NCBI RefSeq assembly: GCF_001431525.1
Contig: NZ_LDJH01000010.1
Coordinates: 1-47,807, forward strand
Reading direction: 5' to 3'
DNA length: 47,807 bases
From: Stenotrophomonas koreensis
GTDB taxonomy: Bacteria; Pseudomonadota; Gammaproteobacteria; Xanthomonadales; Xanthomonadaceae
The translations under genes were made by a program, and so were the position numbers. Under the pieces are notes generated by a model. The model was not told the origin of the DNA. It saw nothing but the letters and a program-made list of their open reading frames with translations, and did no database searches. Shown one piece after another: positions 18,008 to 28,800 of the stretch. Within the stretch, counting starts at the first letter, position 1, and each line of letters opens with the position of its first letter.

Positions 18008-18952
18008 ATGTCTGATTCACCGACCACGGCCACGCGGCCGCCGCTGAGCAACCCACGTCACTGGCCGATGTTTGCGGGCATGGCGCTGGCTTTCCTGATT
18101 GCCCGCCTGCCCTGGGGCCTGCAACGGGGGCTGGGCCATGTGCTGGGCTGGCTGGCCTGGCACCTGGCCGGTTCACGCCGGCGCGCGGCCGAAGTCAACC
18201 TGGCGCTGTGCTTCCCCGATCGCGACCCGGCCTGGCGGGCCAGGCTGGCACGCGACAGCTTTGATGCCTTCGGTATCGGCATCTTTGAATTCGCCCGCGC
18301 CTGGTGGGGCAGCACCGAGGCCATCACCCCGCGCAGCCGTATCGAAGGGCTGGAAATCCTGCAGCAGCTGCAGGCCCAGGGCCGCGGCGTACTGCTGGTT
18401 TCCGGCCACTTCATGACCCTGGAAATGTGTGGCCGCCTGCTCTGCCAGCAGGTGCCGCTGGCCGGCATGTACCGCAAGCACCGCAACCCGGTATTCGAGT
18501 GGGCGGTCAAACGCGGCCGCCTGCGTTATGCCAGCGCGATGTTCGCCAACGAGGACATCCGTGCCACCGTGCGCCACCTGAAAAAGGGCGGCCTGCTCTG
18601 GTACGCCCCGGACCAGGACATGCGCGGCAAGGAATCGGTGTTCGTGCCGTTCTTCAGCCAGCCGGCCTCCACCATCACCGCCACCCACCAGTTCGCGCGC
18701 ATGACCGGCTGCGCGGTGGTGCCGTTCTTCCATCGTCGCGAAGGCGGCGATTACGTGCTGAGCATCGGCCAGCCGCTGGCACCGTTCCCGACCGACGATG
18801 TCGTGGCCGACACCACCCGGGTCAACCAGGCCATCGAGGCGATGGTGCGCCAGGCACCGGACCAGTACCTGTGGATCCACCGCCGTTTCAAGCGCCAGCC
18901 CGGTGGCCGCAGCCGCTATTACGACAAGGGCAACACCGAGGTCGCACGCTGA
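18008..18952 (+). CDS. lpxL: Lipid A late acyltransferase, LpxL/HtrB type
   Basis: This 314-residue inner-membrane enzyme adds a secondary acyl chain to Kdo2-lipid IVA. An N-terminal hydrophobic anchor (AGMALAFLIARLPW) is followed by the catalytic HX4E motif in SGHFMTLEM, by LKKGGLLWYAPDQD, and by the C-terminal QYLWIHRRFK, all close to E. coli LpxL (306 residues). The first in-frame ATG with a sensible N-terminus is at 18008. It sits back to back with waaA. The chain-length preference cannot be read from the sequence. Confidence 0.94.
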   Translation: MSDSPTTATRPPLSNPRHWPMFAGMALAFLIARLPWGLQRGLGHVLGWLAWHLAGSRRRAAEVNLALCFPDRDPAWRARLARDSFDAFGIGIFEFARAWWGSTEAITPRSRIEGLEILQQLQAQGRGVLLVSGHFMTLEMCGRLLCQQVPLAGMYRKHRNPVFEWAVKRGRLRYASAMFANEDIRATVRHLKKGGLLWYAPDQDMRGKESVFVPFFSQPASTITATHQFARMTGCAVVPFFHRREGGDYVLSIGQPLAPFPTDDVVADTTRVNQAIEAMVRQAPDQYLWIHRRFKRQPGGRSRYYDKGNTEVAR

Positions 18953-18979
18953 TCGCCCCAGCGCACTCGGGCCCGGGTT

Positions 18980-20290
18980 TCAGTCCCGGGCCTGCAGCGC
19001 GCCGACATACAGCGCTGCCAGCAGCAGGGTGATCCCGCCCCAGAACGCCGAATACACCGCCAGATGGGTGTTGAGCGGAAACAGCGCCACCGCGATGGCA
19101 ATGGCCGCCGGCAGGCTGCGCGCACGCGCGGCGGGCGCGGCAAACAGCCAGGCGCGGATGCCCGCGGCGGCGCCGGCCAGCCACAGCACCAGACCGAGCA
19201 GGCCGGTCTCGCTGGCGATCTCCAGCAGCAGCTGGTGGGCGTGCAGGGCCGGACCCTGGCCCCAGGCGGGTGGCAGCTGCGGTGCCGGATCACACTGCGC
19301 CCAGGCATGCCGGAAGCCACGTACGCCGACCCCGTTGATCGGGTGCTCGCCAATCATGCACAAGGCACCTGACCAGACCCGTCCACGCCCGGCCAGGGCG
19401 GCATCGGTGGCCTGCGCCTGGCCACTCAACAAGCCCAGGCTGTCGTGCACCCGCTGACCGATGCCCGGCAGCAGGGCTGCCGCCGCGGCCAGGCCGAGCA
19501 CGGCGGCAGCGGCCAGCACCAGGATCCCGCGCCGTCCCAGCACGCCCCAGCCACTGCACAGCAGCACCAGCGCATAGCTGAGCCAGGCCGCACGCGCGCC
19601 GGCCAGCAGCACCACCAGCCCGCACAACGCCGCCAGCAGCAGCCACACCCCACGCCGGGCACCGGCCAGAAAGAGTACAAACGGTGCCAGTACCGCCAGC
19701 ACCTGCCCCAGCTTCGGGTTGCATTCGGAGAACACCCCATTGACCCGACCCAGCGCGGCGACCTCCTCCGGCGGGCACAGGCTGCTGCCGGTAATGGCGT
19801 GGCGCAACTGGTCCAGCGACCAGAACAGCGCACTGCTGCCCCAGGCGGCCTGCAGCAGCGCATCCAGCGTCCATAGCAGGGCGATCACCGCCACCCCGGT
19901 AAAGGTGCGCCGGCGCCGCTGCGCGGTAGCCACGGCGATTGCGACCAGCCACATGAACGGCAGATAGCGCAGACCGGCGGCGGCCTTGCCGACCGCCTTG
20001 CCCGGATCGATCGCATCGATGGCGGCCACCACCTGTGGCAGCCAGTAAGCCAGAAACAGCAGGCTGGTCAGCGCCCAGGCCTCGGTGGTCAGCAACGGGG
20101 CGATGCCGCCACGGCGACGCAGCTGCCACAGCCGCACCAGCGCGAAGATCGCGCCCGCCGCCAGCACCACTTCGGCCGGCCCCGGCAGCGGCAACAGCGC
20201 AACATAGGCCAGCACCCACCACACCGCGTTGTCACCCGGACGGTAAGTCCTGGCCGGCGTATCAACGGCCAGTGTTGATGAGCTGCTCAT
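18980..20290 (-). CDS. O-antigen ligase/polymerase family membrane protein
   Basis: This 436-residue polytopic inner-membrane protein has about ten to twelve hydrophobic helices. A large periplasmic loop contains the Wzy_C-type hallmark HAHQLLLEIASETGLLGL, and RAAWLSYALVLL lies in a preceding helix. Such proteins join O-antigen to lipid A core (WaaL) or polymerise O-units (Wzy), and the sequence alone does not decide between them. The start at 20290 overlaps the glycosyltransferase gene by 29 nt, which implies translational coupling. It is last in the minus-strand run zinc-finger protein, glycosyltransferase, ligase. Confidence 0.88.
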   Translation of the reverse strand: MSSSSTLAVDTPARTYRPGDNAVWWVLAYVALLPLPGPAEVVLAAGAIFALVRLWQLRRRGGIAPLLTTEAWALTSLLFLAYWLPQVVAAIDAIDPGKAVGKAAAGLRYLPFMWLVAIAVATAQRRRRTFTGVAVIALLWTLDALLQAAWGSSALFWSLDQLRHAITGSSLCPPEEVAALGRVNGVFSECNPKLGQVLAVLAPFVLFLAGARRGVWLLLAALCGLVVLLAGARAAWLSYALVLLCSGWGVLGRRGILVLAAAAVLGLAAAAALLPGIGQRVHDSLGLLSGQAQATDAALAGRGRVWSGALCMIGEHPINGVGVRGFRHAWAQCDPAPQLPPAWGQGPALHAHQLLLEIASETGLLGLVLWLAGAAAGIRAWLFAAPAARARSLPAAIAIAVALFPLNTHLAVYSAFWGGITLLLAALYVGALQARD

Positions 20291-21398
20291 ACAGATCCAG
20301 GGTGCCTTGCTGCATCGCAGCCAGCGTATGGGGGATATGGGACGGCGGCCGCGGCGGGGCCGCCAACAGGGCCTGGGCCCGGGCCAGCAGTGCCGGCATG
20401 TCGCCTGGCGGCACGGCACCTGCCGGCTGCAGGGTGGCCAGCAGCTCGCCGACCCCGCCATGATCCCAGCCCAGCACCGGACAACCAACGGCCAGCGCCT
20501 CGACCACAGTGCGGCCGAATGCCTCCGGTTTGCTGGACAGCTGCAGCACCAGGTCCGCGCCGGCATAGGCCTGGGCAATCTGCCCGGTGGCGGCACTGGC
20601 CACCACCGCATCGGCCACCTGCAGGCGTTGTGCCAAGGCCATCAGTTCGGCCAGATACGCCTCACGCCCGGGCTCGACCAGGCCCGGCATCCACAGCCGC
20701 GCATTGCCGTGCCCGGCGGCATGCAGCCCGGCCAGCAGTTCCAGCGCCTGCGCATGCCCCTTCAGGCGCGTGCCGCGACCGGGCAGCAACAGCAACGGGC
20801 CATCACCGGCCAGGGCGGGATGGGCCTGCACCAGCGCCCGGCGCGCAGCGCGATCGGGCCGTGCCCGGCGGGCAAACGCGGCCAGGTCCACCCCGCGTGG
20901 AATCACCCGCAGGCGCTGTTCGGGCACCTGCGGATAATGCCGGCGGACATAGGCCGCCACGGTATTGGAAACGCAGATCACCTGCTGCCCGCTGGTCATG
21001 ATCGCGCTGTAGCGACCCGGTGAATTGAGCCCATGCACGGTGGTCACCCAGGCCGGCCGGGTCGCCGCCGGCATCGACTGCACAGCCTTGTAGCCCAGCC
21101 AGGCCGGCAGCCGGGAACGGGCGTGGACGATATCGGCGCCGACCTCGGCAAACAGCCGGCGCAGGGTCGGCATGTGGCGCAACGTCAGCAGCGACTTGCG
21201 CCCGATATCCAGGCTCAGGTGCTCGCCACCGGCATCAAGCAGCGGCTGCACCAGCCGCCCCCCGGCAGACACGACAATGGCGCGATGGCCCTTTCGGACC
21301 AGCGCGCCAGCAATTTCCAGGGTTGAACGCTCGACACCACCGGCGTGCAGCGCCGGCAGCAGCTGAACCACGGTCAGCCTGCGCACCGGTGTGGTCAA
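20262..21398 (-). CDS. GT4-family glycosyltransferase
   Basis: This is a 378-residue GT-B fold enzyme, probably acting on LPS core or O-chain sugars in the cytoplasm. The N-terminal domain has the acceptor-side glycine motif LHAGGVERSTLE. The C-terminal domain has the retaining EX7E motif in EAFGRTVVEALAVGCPVLG. The apparent start is TTG at 21398, overlapping the stop of the upstream zinc-finger gene by 3 nt; a GTG four codons later is an alternative. Sugar and acceptor are unknown. The ligase-like gene downstream supports an LPS role. Confidence 0.88.
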   Translation of the reverse strand: MTTPVRRLTVVQLLPALHAGGVERSTLEIAGALVRKGHRAIVVSAGGRLVQPLLDAGGEHLSLDIGRKSLLTLRHMPTLRRLFAEVGADIVHARSRLPAWLGYKAVQSMPAATRPAWVTTVHGLNSPGRYSAIMTSGQQVICVSNTVAAYVRRHYPQVPEQRLRVIPRGVDLAAFARRARPDRAARRALVQAHPALAGDGPLLLLPGRGTRLKGHAQALELLAGLHAAGHGNARLWMPGLVEPGREAYLAELMALAQRLQVADAVVASAATGQIAQAYAGADLVLQLSSKPEAFGRTVVEALAVGCPVLGWDHGGVGELLATLQPAGAVPPGDMPALLARAQALLAAPPRPPSHIPHTLAAMQQGTLDLYEQLINTGR

Positions 21399-21589
21399 TC
21401 AACCAGGACGAAGACAGCGCCGCAGTACGGGCAGGCACATTCGCCGCCCGGCTCCTTGTCGATCGGCAGGTAGACGCGCGGATGCGAATTCCACAGCGCC
21501 ATTTCCGGCGTCGGGCAGCTCAGCGGCAGGTCGGCACGGGAAACGGTGTAGCGCTTCTCGGCATTGGCGGGCGCGGTGGTCTGGCTCAT
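21395..21589 (-). CDS. Small zinc-finger (zf-CHCC) domain protein
   Basis: This is a 64-residue protein. The C-terminal half carries a Cys-His-Cys-Cys zinc site (LSCP, then NSHP, then CACPYCG), the pattern of the zf-CHCC family related to the mitochondrial complex I NDUFS6 subunit. It lies just upstream of the glycosyltransferase gene and overlaps its presumed TTG start. Its role is not established. The neighbour relation may only be cotranscription. Confidence 0.85.
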   Translation of the reverse strand: MSQTTAPANAEKRYTVSRADLPLSCPTPEMALWNSHPRVYLPIDKEPGGECACPYCGAVFVLVD

Positions 21590-21698
21590 GGCAATGACAA
21601 TCTGGGAACTGACGGAAGACGCACAGTCTAACAGCGCGGCCACCCCGGCGGCGGCCGTGGCCGGCAGTTGCACCCTGCCGGCCAGCAACCGCGGATGC

Positions 21699-23993
<2,295 letters not shown>

Positions 23994-24073
23994 CGCGTGG
24001 CGCATCGTTACGGCAACTGGGAGGCCGATTCTACCCCGCCGGCAATGGCTTTCCCCTTGTTGGCAAAGGCTTT

Positions 24074-24103
24074 TTGACGCTGCAGCGCAGCAATACCCAT
24101 AAC
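24074..24103 (+). promoter_or_regulatory. Possible sigma-70 promoter for the DUF1611 gene
   Basis: TTGACG and CATAAC are separated by 18 bp in the maeB-dgcN divergent gap, about 90 bp before the ATG at 24197. The -35 is good and the -10 is moderate. Confidence 0.35.
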
Positions 24104-24196
24104 CGCCGGTGAGGGTCGATAGCGCAATGGTGACTGTCATCACGCACGGCGCTGGCAGATAGTGGCTGCACCGTTTGATTGCCTGGACAACCGCCG

Positions 24197-25219
24197 ATGG
24201 CCACCGCTGTACGTTGGGATCCCCCCTACCTGCTGTATCTGGGCAATGCCCCGGATGATCTTGCCGCCAAGACCGCGCGCGGCATCGCCCACTGGCGCCC
24301 GCAGCACTGCATCGGCCAGCTCTCCGGCAGCGCCTGCCAGACCACGATCGGCCTGCCGGAGATGGACATCGCCAGCGCCGCGGCCGCCGGAGCCCGCACC
24401 CTGATTGTCGGGGTGGCCAATGCCGGCGGGATCATGGACGCCGAAACCGTGGCCACGGTGATCGCCGCACTGGAAGCTGGCCTGGACGTGGCCTCTGGCC
24501 TGCATGCCCATCTGGCCGACCATCCGCTCATTGCCGCCACCGCCGCGCGTCTGGGACGCAGCCTGTTCGATGCCCGGGTGGCACCGGCCACGCCGGTCGG
24601 CAACGGCCGCAAGCGTGCCGGCAGGCGCCTGCTGGCGGTGGGCAGTGACTGCTCGGTGGGCAAGATGTACACCACCCTGGCCATGGAAAAGGCGATGCAG
24701 GCCCGCGGCCTGAAGGCCGATTTCCGTGCCACCGGGCAGACCGGCATCTTCATCGCCGGCGGCGGCATGCCGATCGACGCGGTGATTGCCGACTTCATCT
24801 CCGGCGGTATCGAGTACCTGTCACCGGCGCGCGAGGACGGTGGCTGGGACCTGATCGAGGGCCAGGGCTCGCTGTTCCACCCGTCCTTTGCCGGGGTCTC
24901 GCTGGGCCTGCTGCATGGTGCCCAGCCCGATGCGCTGGTGCTGTGCCACGAACCCACCCGCACCCATATGCGCGGCCTGCCGCACTACCCGCAACCGGAC
25001 CTGGAAGCCTGCCTGCAGGCCAACCTGGCTGCCGCGCAACTGACCAATCCGCAGGCCCGCTTCGTCGGCATCGCGCTCAATACCGCCGCGCTGGACGAAG
25101 CTGGCGCACAGGCTGCGTGTGCCGCGCTGGAAAGCCGTTTCGGCCTGCCTTGCCAGGATCCGGTACGGATGGGCTGCGAACGCATCATCGACCGGCTGCT
25201 GGCCGAATTCGGCCACTGA
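24197..25219 (+). CDS. dgcN: DUF1611 P-loop protein, DgcN-like (D-glutamate N-acetyltransferase family)
   Basis: This 340-residue protein has two parts: an N-terminal Rossmann-like DUF1611_N region and a C-terminal P-loop domain with GSDCSVGKM (residues 149-157), followed by RATGQTGIFIAGGG. Family members called DgcN acetylate D-glutamate in a catabolic route that continues with the epimerase DgcA. DgcA is not found here, but a glutamate symporter gene (gltS) and a LysR regulator follow on the same strand. The function is inferred from family and context. I start it at the ATG at 24197 rather than an upstream TTG (24179). Confidence 0.75.
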   Translation: MATAVRWDPPYLLYLGNAPDDLAAKTARGIAHWRPQHCIGQLSGSACQTTIGLPEMDIASAAAAGARTLIVGVANAGGIMDAETVATVIAALEAGLDVASGLHAHLADHPLIAATAARLGRSLFDARVAPATPVGNGRKRAGRRLLAVGSDCSVGKMYTTLAMEKAMQARGLKADFRATGQTGIFIAGGGMPIDAVIADFISGGIEYLSPAREDGGWDLIEGQGSLFHPSFAGVSLGLLHGAQPDALVLCHEPTRTHMRGLPHYPQPDLEACLQANLAAAQLTNPQARFVGIALNTAALDEAGAQAACAALESRFGLPCQDPVRMGCERIIDRLLAEFGH

Positions 25220-25275
25220 GGCGGGCAGCCAGTACTTCAGGCGCATTGCGCACTGCCACCCCGGGCAGGTACGTT

Positions 25276-25308
25276 TCAGTGCGACCGGCCTGCGACCGGT
25301 CGCACTGA
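25276..25308. repeat. Perfect 13-bp dyad between dgcN and gltS
   Basis: TCAGTGCGACCGG / CCGGTCGCACTGA has a 7-nt loop, and a second small palindrome (GCGACCGGTCGC) is nested on its right side. No T-run follows on either strand. It lies 93 bp before the gltS ATG and may be an operator, an attenuator-like hairpin or a dispersed repeat. Confidence 0.55.
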
Positions 25309-25400
25309 GGATTTCCTGACAGCAGCGCCAGCGCGCTGATTGCAGGACAAAGACCTGTTTGCCCGGCGCCCGCGTCGGAACAACCGTGTGGGAGCTGTGC

Positions 25401-26612
25401 ATGTTTGAACTCGATGCGATCCAGACCGTGGCCTTCGGTGGCCTGGTGCTGTTCCTGGGCTACGCGCTGTGCCGCAACATACCGCTGCTGGGCAGGTACA
25501 ACCTGCCCGAACCGGTGGTCGGTGGCCTGGTCATCGCGCTGGTGTCGTGGTGGGCCTTCAGCCAGGGCAGCGCGCTGTACACCCTGGACACCAGCCTGCA
25601 GCAGCCACTGATGATCGCCTTCTTCACCACGATCGGCCTGAATGCCAGTCTGGCGCTGCTGCGCGTCAGCCTGGTGCCGGTGCTGGTGTTCCTGGCGCTG
25701 TCGATCTTTTTTGCCGTCGCCCAGAACCTGATCGGCATCGGCGTGGCCAGTGCCTTCGGCCTGAACCCCTTGTTCGGCGTGCTGGCCGGCTCGGCCACCC
25801 TGACCGGCGGCCCGGCCACCGGCCTGGCCTTTGCACCGATGTTCGAGGCCGCCGGCCTGGTCGGTGCCGAATCGATCGCGGTGACCTCGGCGATGGCCGG
25901 CATCATCCTGGGCGGGGTGATCGGCGGGCCGGTGATCACCAAGCTGATCCAGCGCGAAAACGTCATTACCCCCGGCAAGCGGGACGGCGACAACGAACTG
26001 GACCTGCCCGGCCCGAACCCGCAACGGGTGCACGTGGAAAATGATGGCGACCGCGAGTTCAATGCGCTCAAGTCGATCGTGATCCTGCTGCTGCTGCTGT
26101 GGGTCGGCGGCTGGATCAGCCAGGGCTTCACCGCCATCGGCCTGACCCTGCCGGCCTACATCGGCGCGATGCTGGCCGGCGCGATCGTACGCAACATCGA
26201 TGACTTCACCGGCTGGTTCAAACTGTCGGTGCATACGCTGGAAATGATCGGCAATGTCTGCCTTGCCCTGTTCCTGGCGGTAGCACTGATGAACCTGAAG
26301 CTGTGGGAGCTGGCCGGCATGGGCGCTCCGCTGCTGGTCAACCTGGTGCTGCAGGTGCTGGCGGTAGCCGCGTTTGCCTGGGTGATCTTCAAGGTGATGG
26401 GCCGTGATTACGATGCCGCGGTGATGGGCGGCGGCTTCATCGGCTTCATGCTCGGCACCACCGCCAATGCGATGGCGGTGATGCGCAAGCTGGTGGCCCG
26501 CTACGGGCTGGCGCCACGCGCGTTCCTGGTGGCGCCGCTGATCGGTGCGTTCTTCATCGATTTTGCCAATGCGCTGATCATCACCGGCTTCATCAACTTC
26601 TGGCCGCACTGA
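25401..26612 (+). CDS. gltS: Sodium/glutamate symporter, ESS family
   Basis: This 403-residue inner-membrane protein imports glutamate with sodium. It has about ten to twelve hydrophobic helices arranged as two inverted halves. The first-half pore motif reads GSATLTGGPATG where E. coli GltS has GGHGTG. The length equals E. coli GltS (401). GGAG stands 6 nt before the ATG. It lies between dgcN and a LysR gene. E. coli GltS accepts both L- and D-glutamate, which suits the DUF1611 neighbour. Confidence 0.93.
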   Translation: MFELDAIQTVAFGGLVLFLGYALCRNIPLLGRYNLPEPVVGGLVIALVSWWAFSQGSALYTLDTSLQQPLMIAFFTTIGLNASLALLRVSLVPVLVFLALSIFFAVAQNLIGIGVASAFGLNPLFGVLAGSATLTGGPATGLAFAPMFEAAGLVGAESIAVTSAMAGIILGGVIGGPVITKLIQRENVITPGKRDGDNELDLPGPNPQRVHVENDGDREFNALKSIVILLLLLWVGGWISQGFTAIGLTLPAYIGAMLAGAIVRNIDDFTGWFKLSVHTLEMIGNVCLALFLAVALMNLKLWELAGMGAPLLVNLVLQVLAVAAFAWVIFKVMGRDYDAAVMGGGFIGFMLGTTANAMAVMRKLVARYGLAPRAFLVAPLIGAFFIDFANALIITGFINFWPH

Positions 26613-26628
26613 CCCGGGCCCGCTGCGC

Positions 26629-27540
26629 ATGCGCCTGCGCCAGATCGAAGTCTTCCACGCCGTCTACACCACCGGCTCGATCAGTGCGGCCGCGCGCAAG
26701 CTGCACGTGACCCAGCCAGCCGTGAGCAAGGTGCTGCACCACACCCAGGCGCAGCTTGGCCTGACCCTGTTCGAGCTGGTACGCGGACGCCTGGTCGCCA
26801 CCGAGCAGGCACATGCGCTGTACCGCGAGGTCGGCGAGATCCACGAACGTCTGGCCGCGCTGGACAAGGCCGTGGGCAACCTGCGCCAGCTGGCCGGCGG
26901 GCTGCTGCGGGTGGGCTGCGTGCCCTCGCTGGGCCAGCACGTCATCCCCGCCGCAGTGACCGCCCTGCGCCAGCGGCATCCACGGCTGAGCGTGGAGCTG
27001 CAGACCGTGCACCACGATGAAGTACTGCGCCGCTTGCTGGAGCGCGACTGCGAGCTGGTGCTGGTGTATGCGCCGGCCACGCAACCGCGCGTGCGCATCC
27101 AGGTGCTGGAACAGGCCCAGCTGATGGTCCTGGCGCGGCAGGAAGATTTCCCCGGCCGCCCGCACCTGGCCCTGGCCGACCTGCAGGGCCGGCCGATGGT
27201 CGGCCTGGCCAGCTCCGGCCCGCTGGGCGAGCTGTTCGATGCGGCCATCGAACGCGAGGGCATTGCGTTGGACACGGCAGTGACCAGCCAGACCTATGCC
27301 ATTGGCGCGGCCCTGACCGCACACGGCGCCGGGCCCTGCGTGGTGGATGAGTTCACCGCACGCGGCCATGCCAGCGCGCAGCTCAAAGCCTATCCACTGC
27401 AACCGCCGCTGCATTTCCCGGTGTGCTGCGTGCATCTGGAAGACCGCCCGTTGTCAGCGGCGGCGCAGCGTTTCCTGGCCTGCTTCAGCCAGGCATTGCG
27501 CCACTTGCGGCAGGCCAGCGGGCCGGGGCCGGCCGCTTAA
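26629..27540 (+). CDS. LysR-family regulator downstream of gltS
   Basis: This 303-residue LysR-type factor has an N-terminal helix-turn-helix (AARKLHVTQPAVSKVL, residues 21-36) and a C-terminal effector-binding domain. It starts 16 nt after gltS on the same strand, so it is probably cotranscribed and may control dgcN and gltS. Its stop codon shares the palindrome TTAA with the convergent rsgA stop, leaving no terminator between them. Confidence 0.9.
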   Translation: MRLRQIEVFHAVYTTGSISAAARKLHVTQPAVSKVLHHTQAQLGLTLFELVRGRLVATEQAHALYREVGEIHERLAALDKAVGNLRQLAGGLLRVGCVPSLGQHVIPAAVTALRQRHPRLSVELQTVHHDEVLRRLLERDCELVLVYAPATQPRVRIQVLEQAQLMVLARQEDFPGRPHLALADLQGRPMVGLASSGPLGELFDAAIEREGIALDTAVTSQTYAIGAALTAHGAGPCVVDEFTARGHASAQLKAYPLQPPLHFPVCCVHLEDRPLSAAAQRFLACFSQALRHLRQASGPGPAA

Positions 27541-28655
27541 CCGCGGCTGCCGGGACGCCGCGGCCCACCCGGGCGGCCCTTGCCACCGGGCTTGCCACTG
27601 CGGCCGGCACGACGCACCTGCTCGGCGTTTTCGGCTTCGCGCCGGGCCAGCTTGGCTGCCGCCTCGGCCACTTCCGCCGACAGCTTGAGGTAATTGCGCA
27701 GGCGTTCCGGATCCAGCGTGCCAGCCTCCAGCGCCGCCTCCACCGCACAGCCCGGCTCGCCGGAATGGACGCAATTGCGGAAGCGGCACTGCGTGGTCAA
27801 CGCCTGGACATCGGCAAAACCGGCGATATCCAGCACTTCCTCACCGGTCGGCTTGAGCTCGCGCATGCCCGGGGTATCGATCAGGCAGGCACCGGAGGGC
27901 AGCGACAGCAGCGCACGGTGGGTAGTGGTGTGGCGACCACGCGAATCATTGGCACGTACCGCGGCGGTGCGCATGCGCTCGTGCCCGAGCAGGGTGTTGG
28001 TCAGGGTGGACTTGCCCACCCCCGACGAGCCCACCAGCACAGCGGTGTGGCCGGCCTGCAGCCAGGGGTGCAGCTGGGACACGCTATCGGTATCGAGTGC
28101 ATTGACCTTGAACAGAGGCACATCCTGGGCGGCCAGTTCGTCCAGTACCGCCAGCGCCTGGTCGCCGTATTCGGTGGTATCGGCCTTGGTCAGCACCACC
28201 ACCGGCTGCGCGCCGCCACTGCCGACCAGCAGCAGGTAACGCTCGATCCGGCGCGGATTGAAGTCCGCATCCAGGCCACAGACCACGAACACCGTATCGA
28301 CATTGGCCGCAATCACCTGCTGGTGGTAATGCTCACCGGCCGCGCCGCGCTTGATCGCGGTACGGCGCGGCAGCAGGGCCACAATCTTTCCGCCCTCCAC
28401 CAGCACCCAGTCGCCCACGGCGGGGCGCTGATGGCTGGGAAAACGTGGCCGCTGCCATTCCGGCAGCGACTCCACCCGGACGATTTCGCCCGGCCGGGTC
28501 GCCACGCCGTAACCGGTGCGGTGCTGCTCCACCACCCGTGCCGGATGGGCGGCAGCATGCTGCGCGGTCAGGGTCGCCCACTCGCCAGCGGCGGCGAGAT
28601 CGGGATAGGGCCAGCCAATTTGGCGCAGCGCGTTCAGGTCAGTGCGTTCGGTCAT
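27537..28655 (-). CDS. rsgA: Ribosome small-subunit-dependent GTPase A
   Basis: This 372-residue circularly permuted GTPase aids late 30S subunit assembly. Visible parts are an OB-fold region (about 45-110), G4 LTKAD (165-169), G1 GSSGVGKST (209-217), the G2 threonine in HTTTHR, G3 DTPG (260-263), and a zinc knuckle with Cys290, Cys295, His297 and Cys303. A basic glycine/arginine-rich tail follows. The start is the ATG at 28655. It overlaps the LysR gene tail to tail by 4 nt. Confidence 0.96.
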   Translation of the reverse strand: MTERTDLNALRQIGWPYPDLAAAGEWATLTAQHAAAHPARVVEQHRTGYGVATRPGEIVRVESLPEWQRPRFPSHQRPAVGDWVLVEGGKIVALLPRRTAIKRGAAGEHYHQQVIAANVDTVFVVCGLDADFNPRRIERYLLLVGSGGAQPVVVLTKADTTEYGDQALAVLDELAAQDVPLFKVNALDTDSVSQLHPWLQAGHTAVLVGSSGVGKSTLTNTLLGHERMRTAAVRANDSRGRHTTTHRALLSLPSGACLIDTPGMRELKPTGEEVLDIAGFADVQALTTQCRFRNCVHSGEPGCAVEAALEAGTLDPERLRNYLKLSAEVAEAAAKLARREAENAEQVRRAGRSGKPGGKGRPGGPRRPGSRG

Positions 28656-28800
28656 CGTGGCAATTGTAACCGTCCATCCTGACGACCAGCACCTCCCCGC
28701 CGCCCACGGCACAGGCGCGCAAAGCCTTGCTGCAGCAGCGCCGGGGCCGCAGGAACTGGGCTACCATCAGGGTCCCCACCGAGATGGCCACGAGCCTGCA

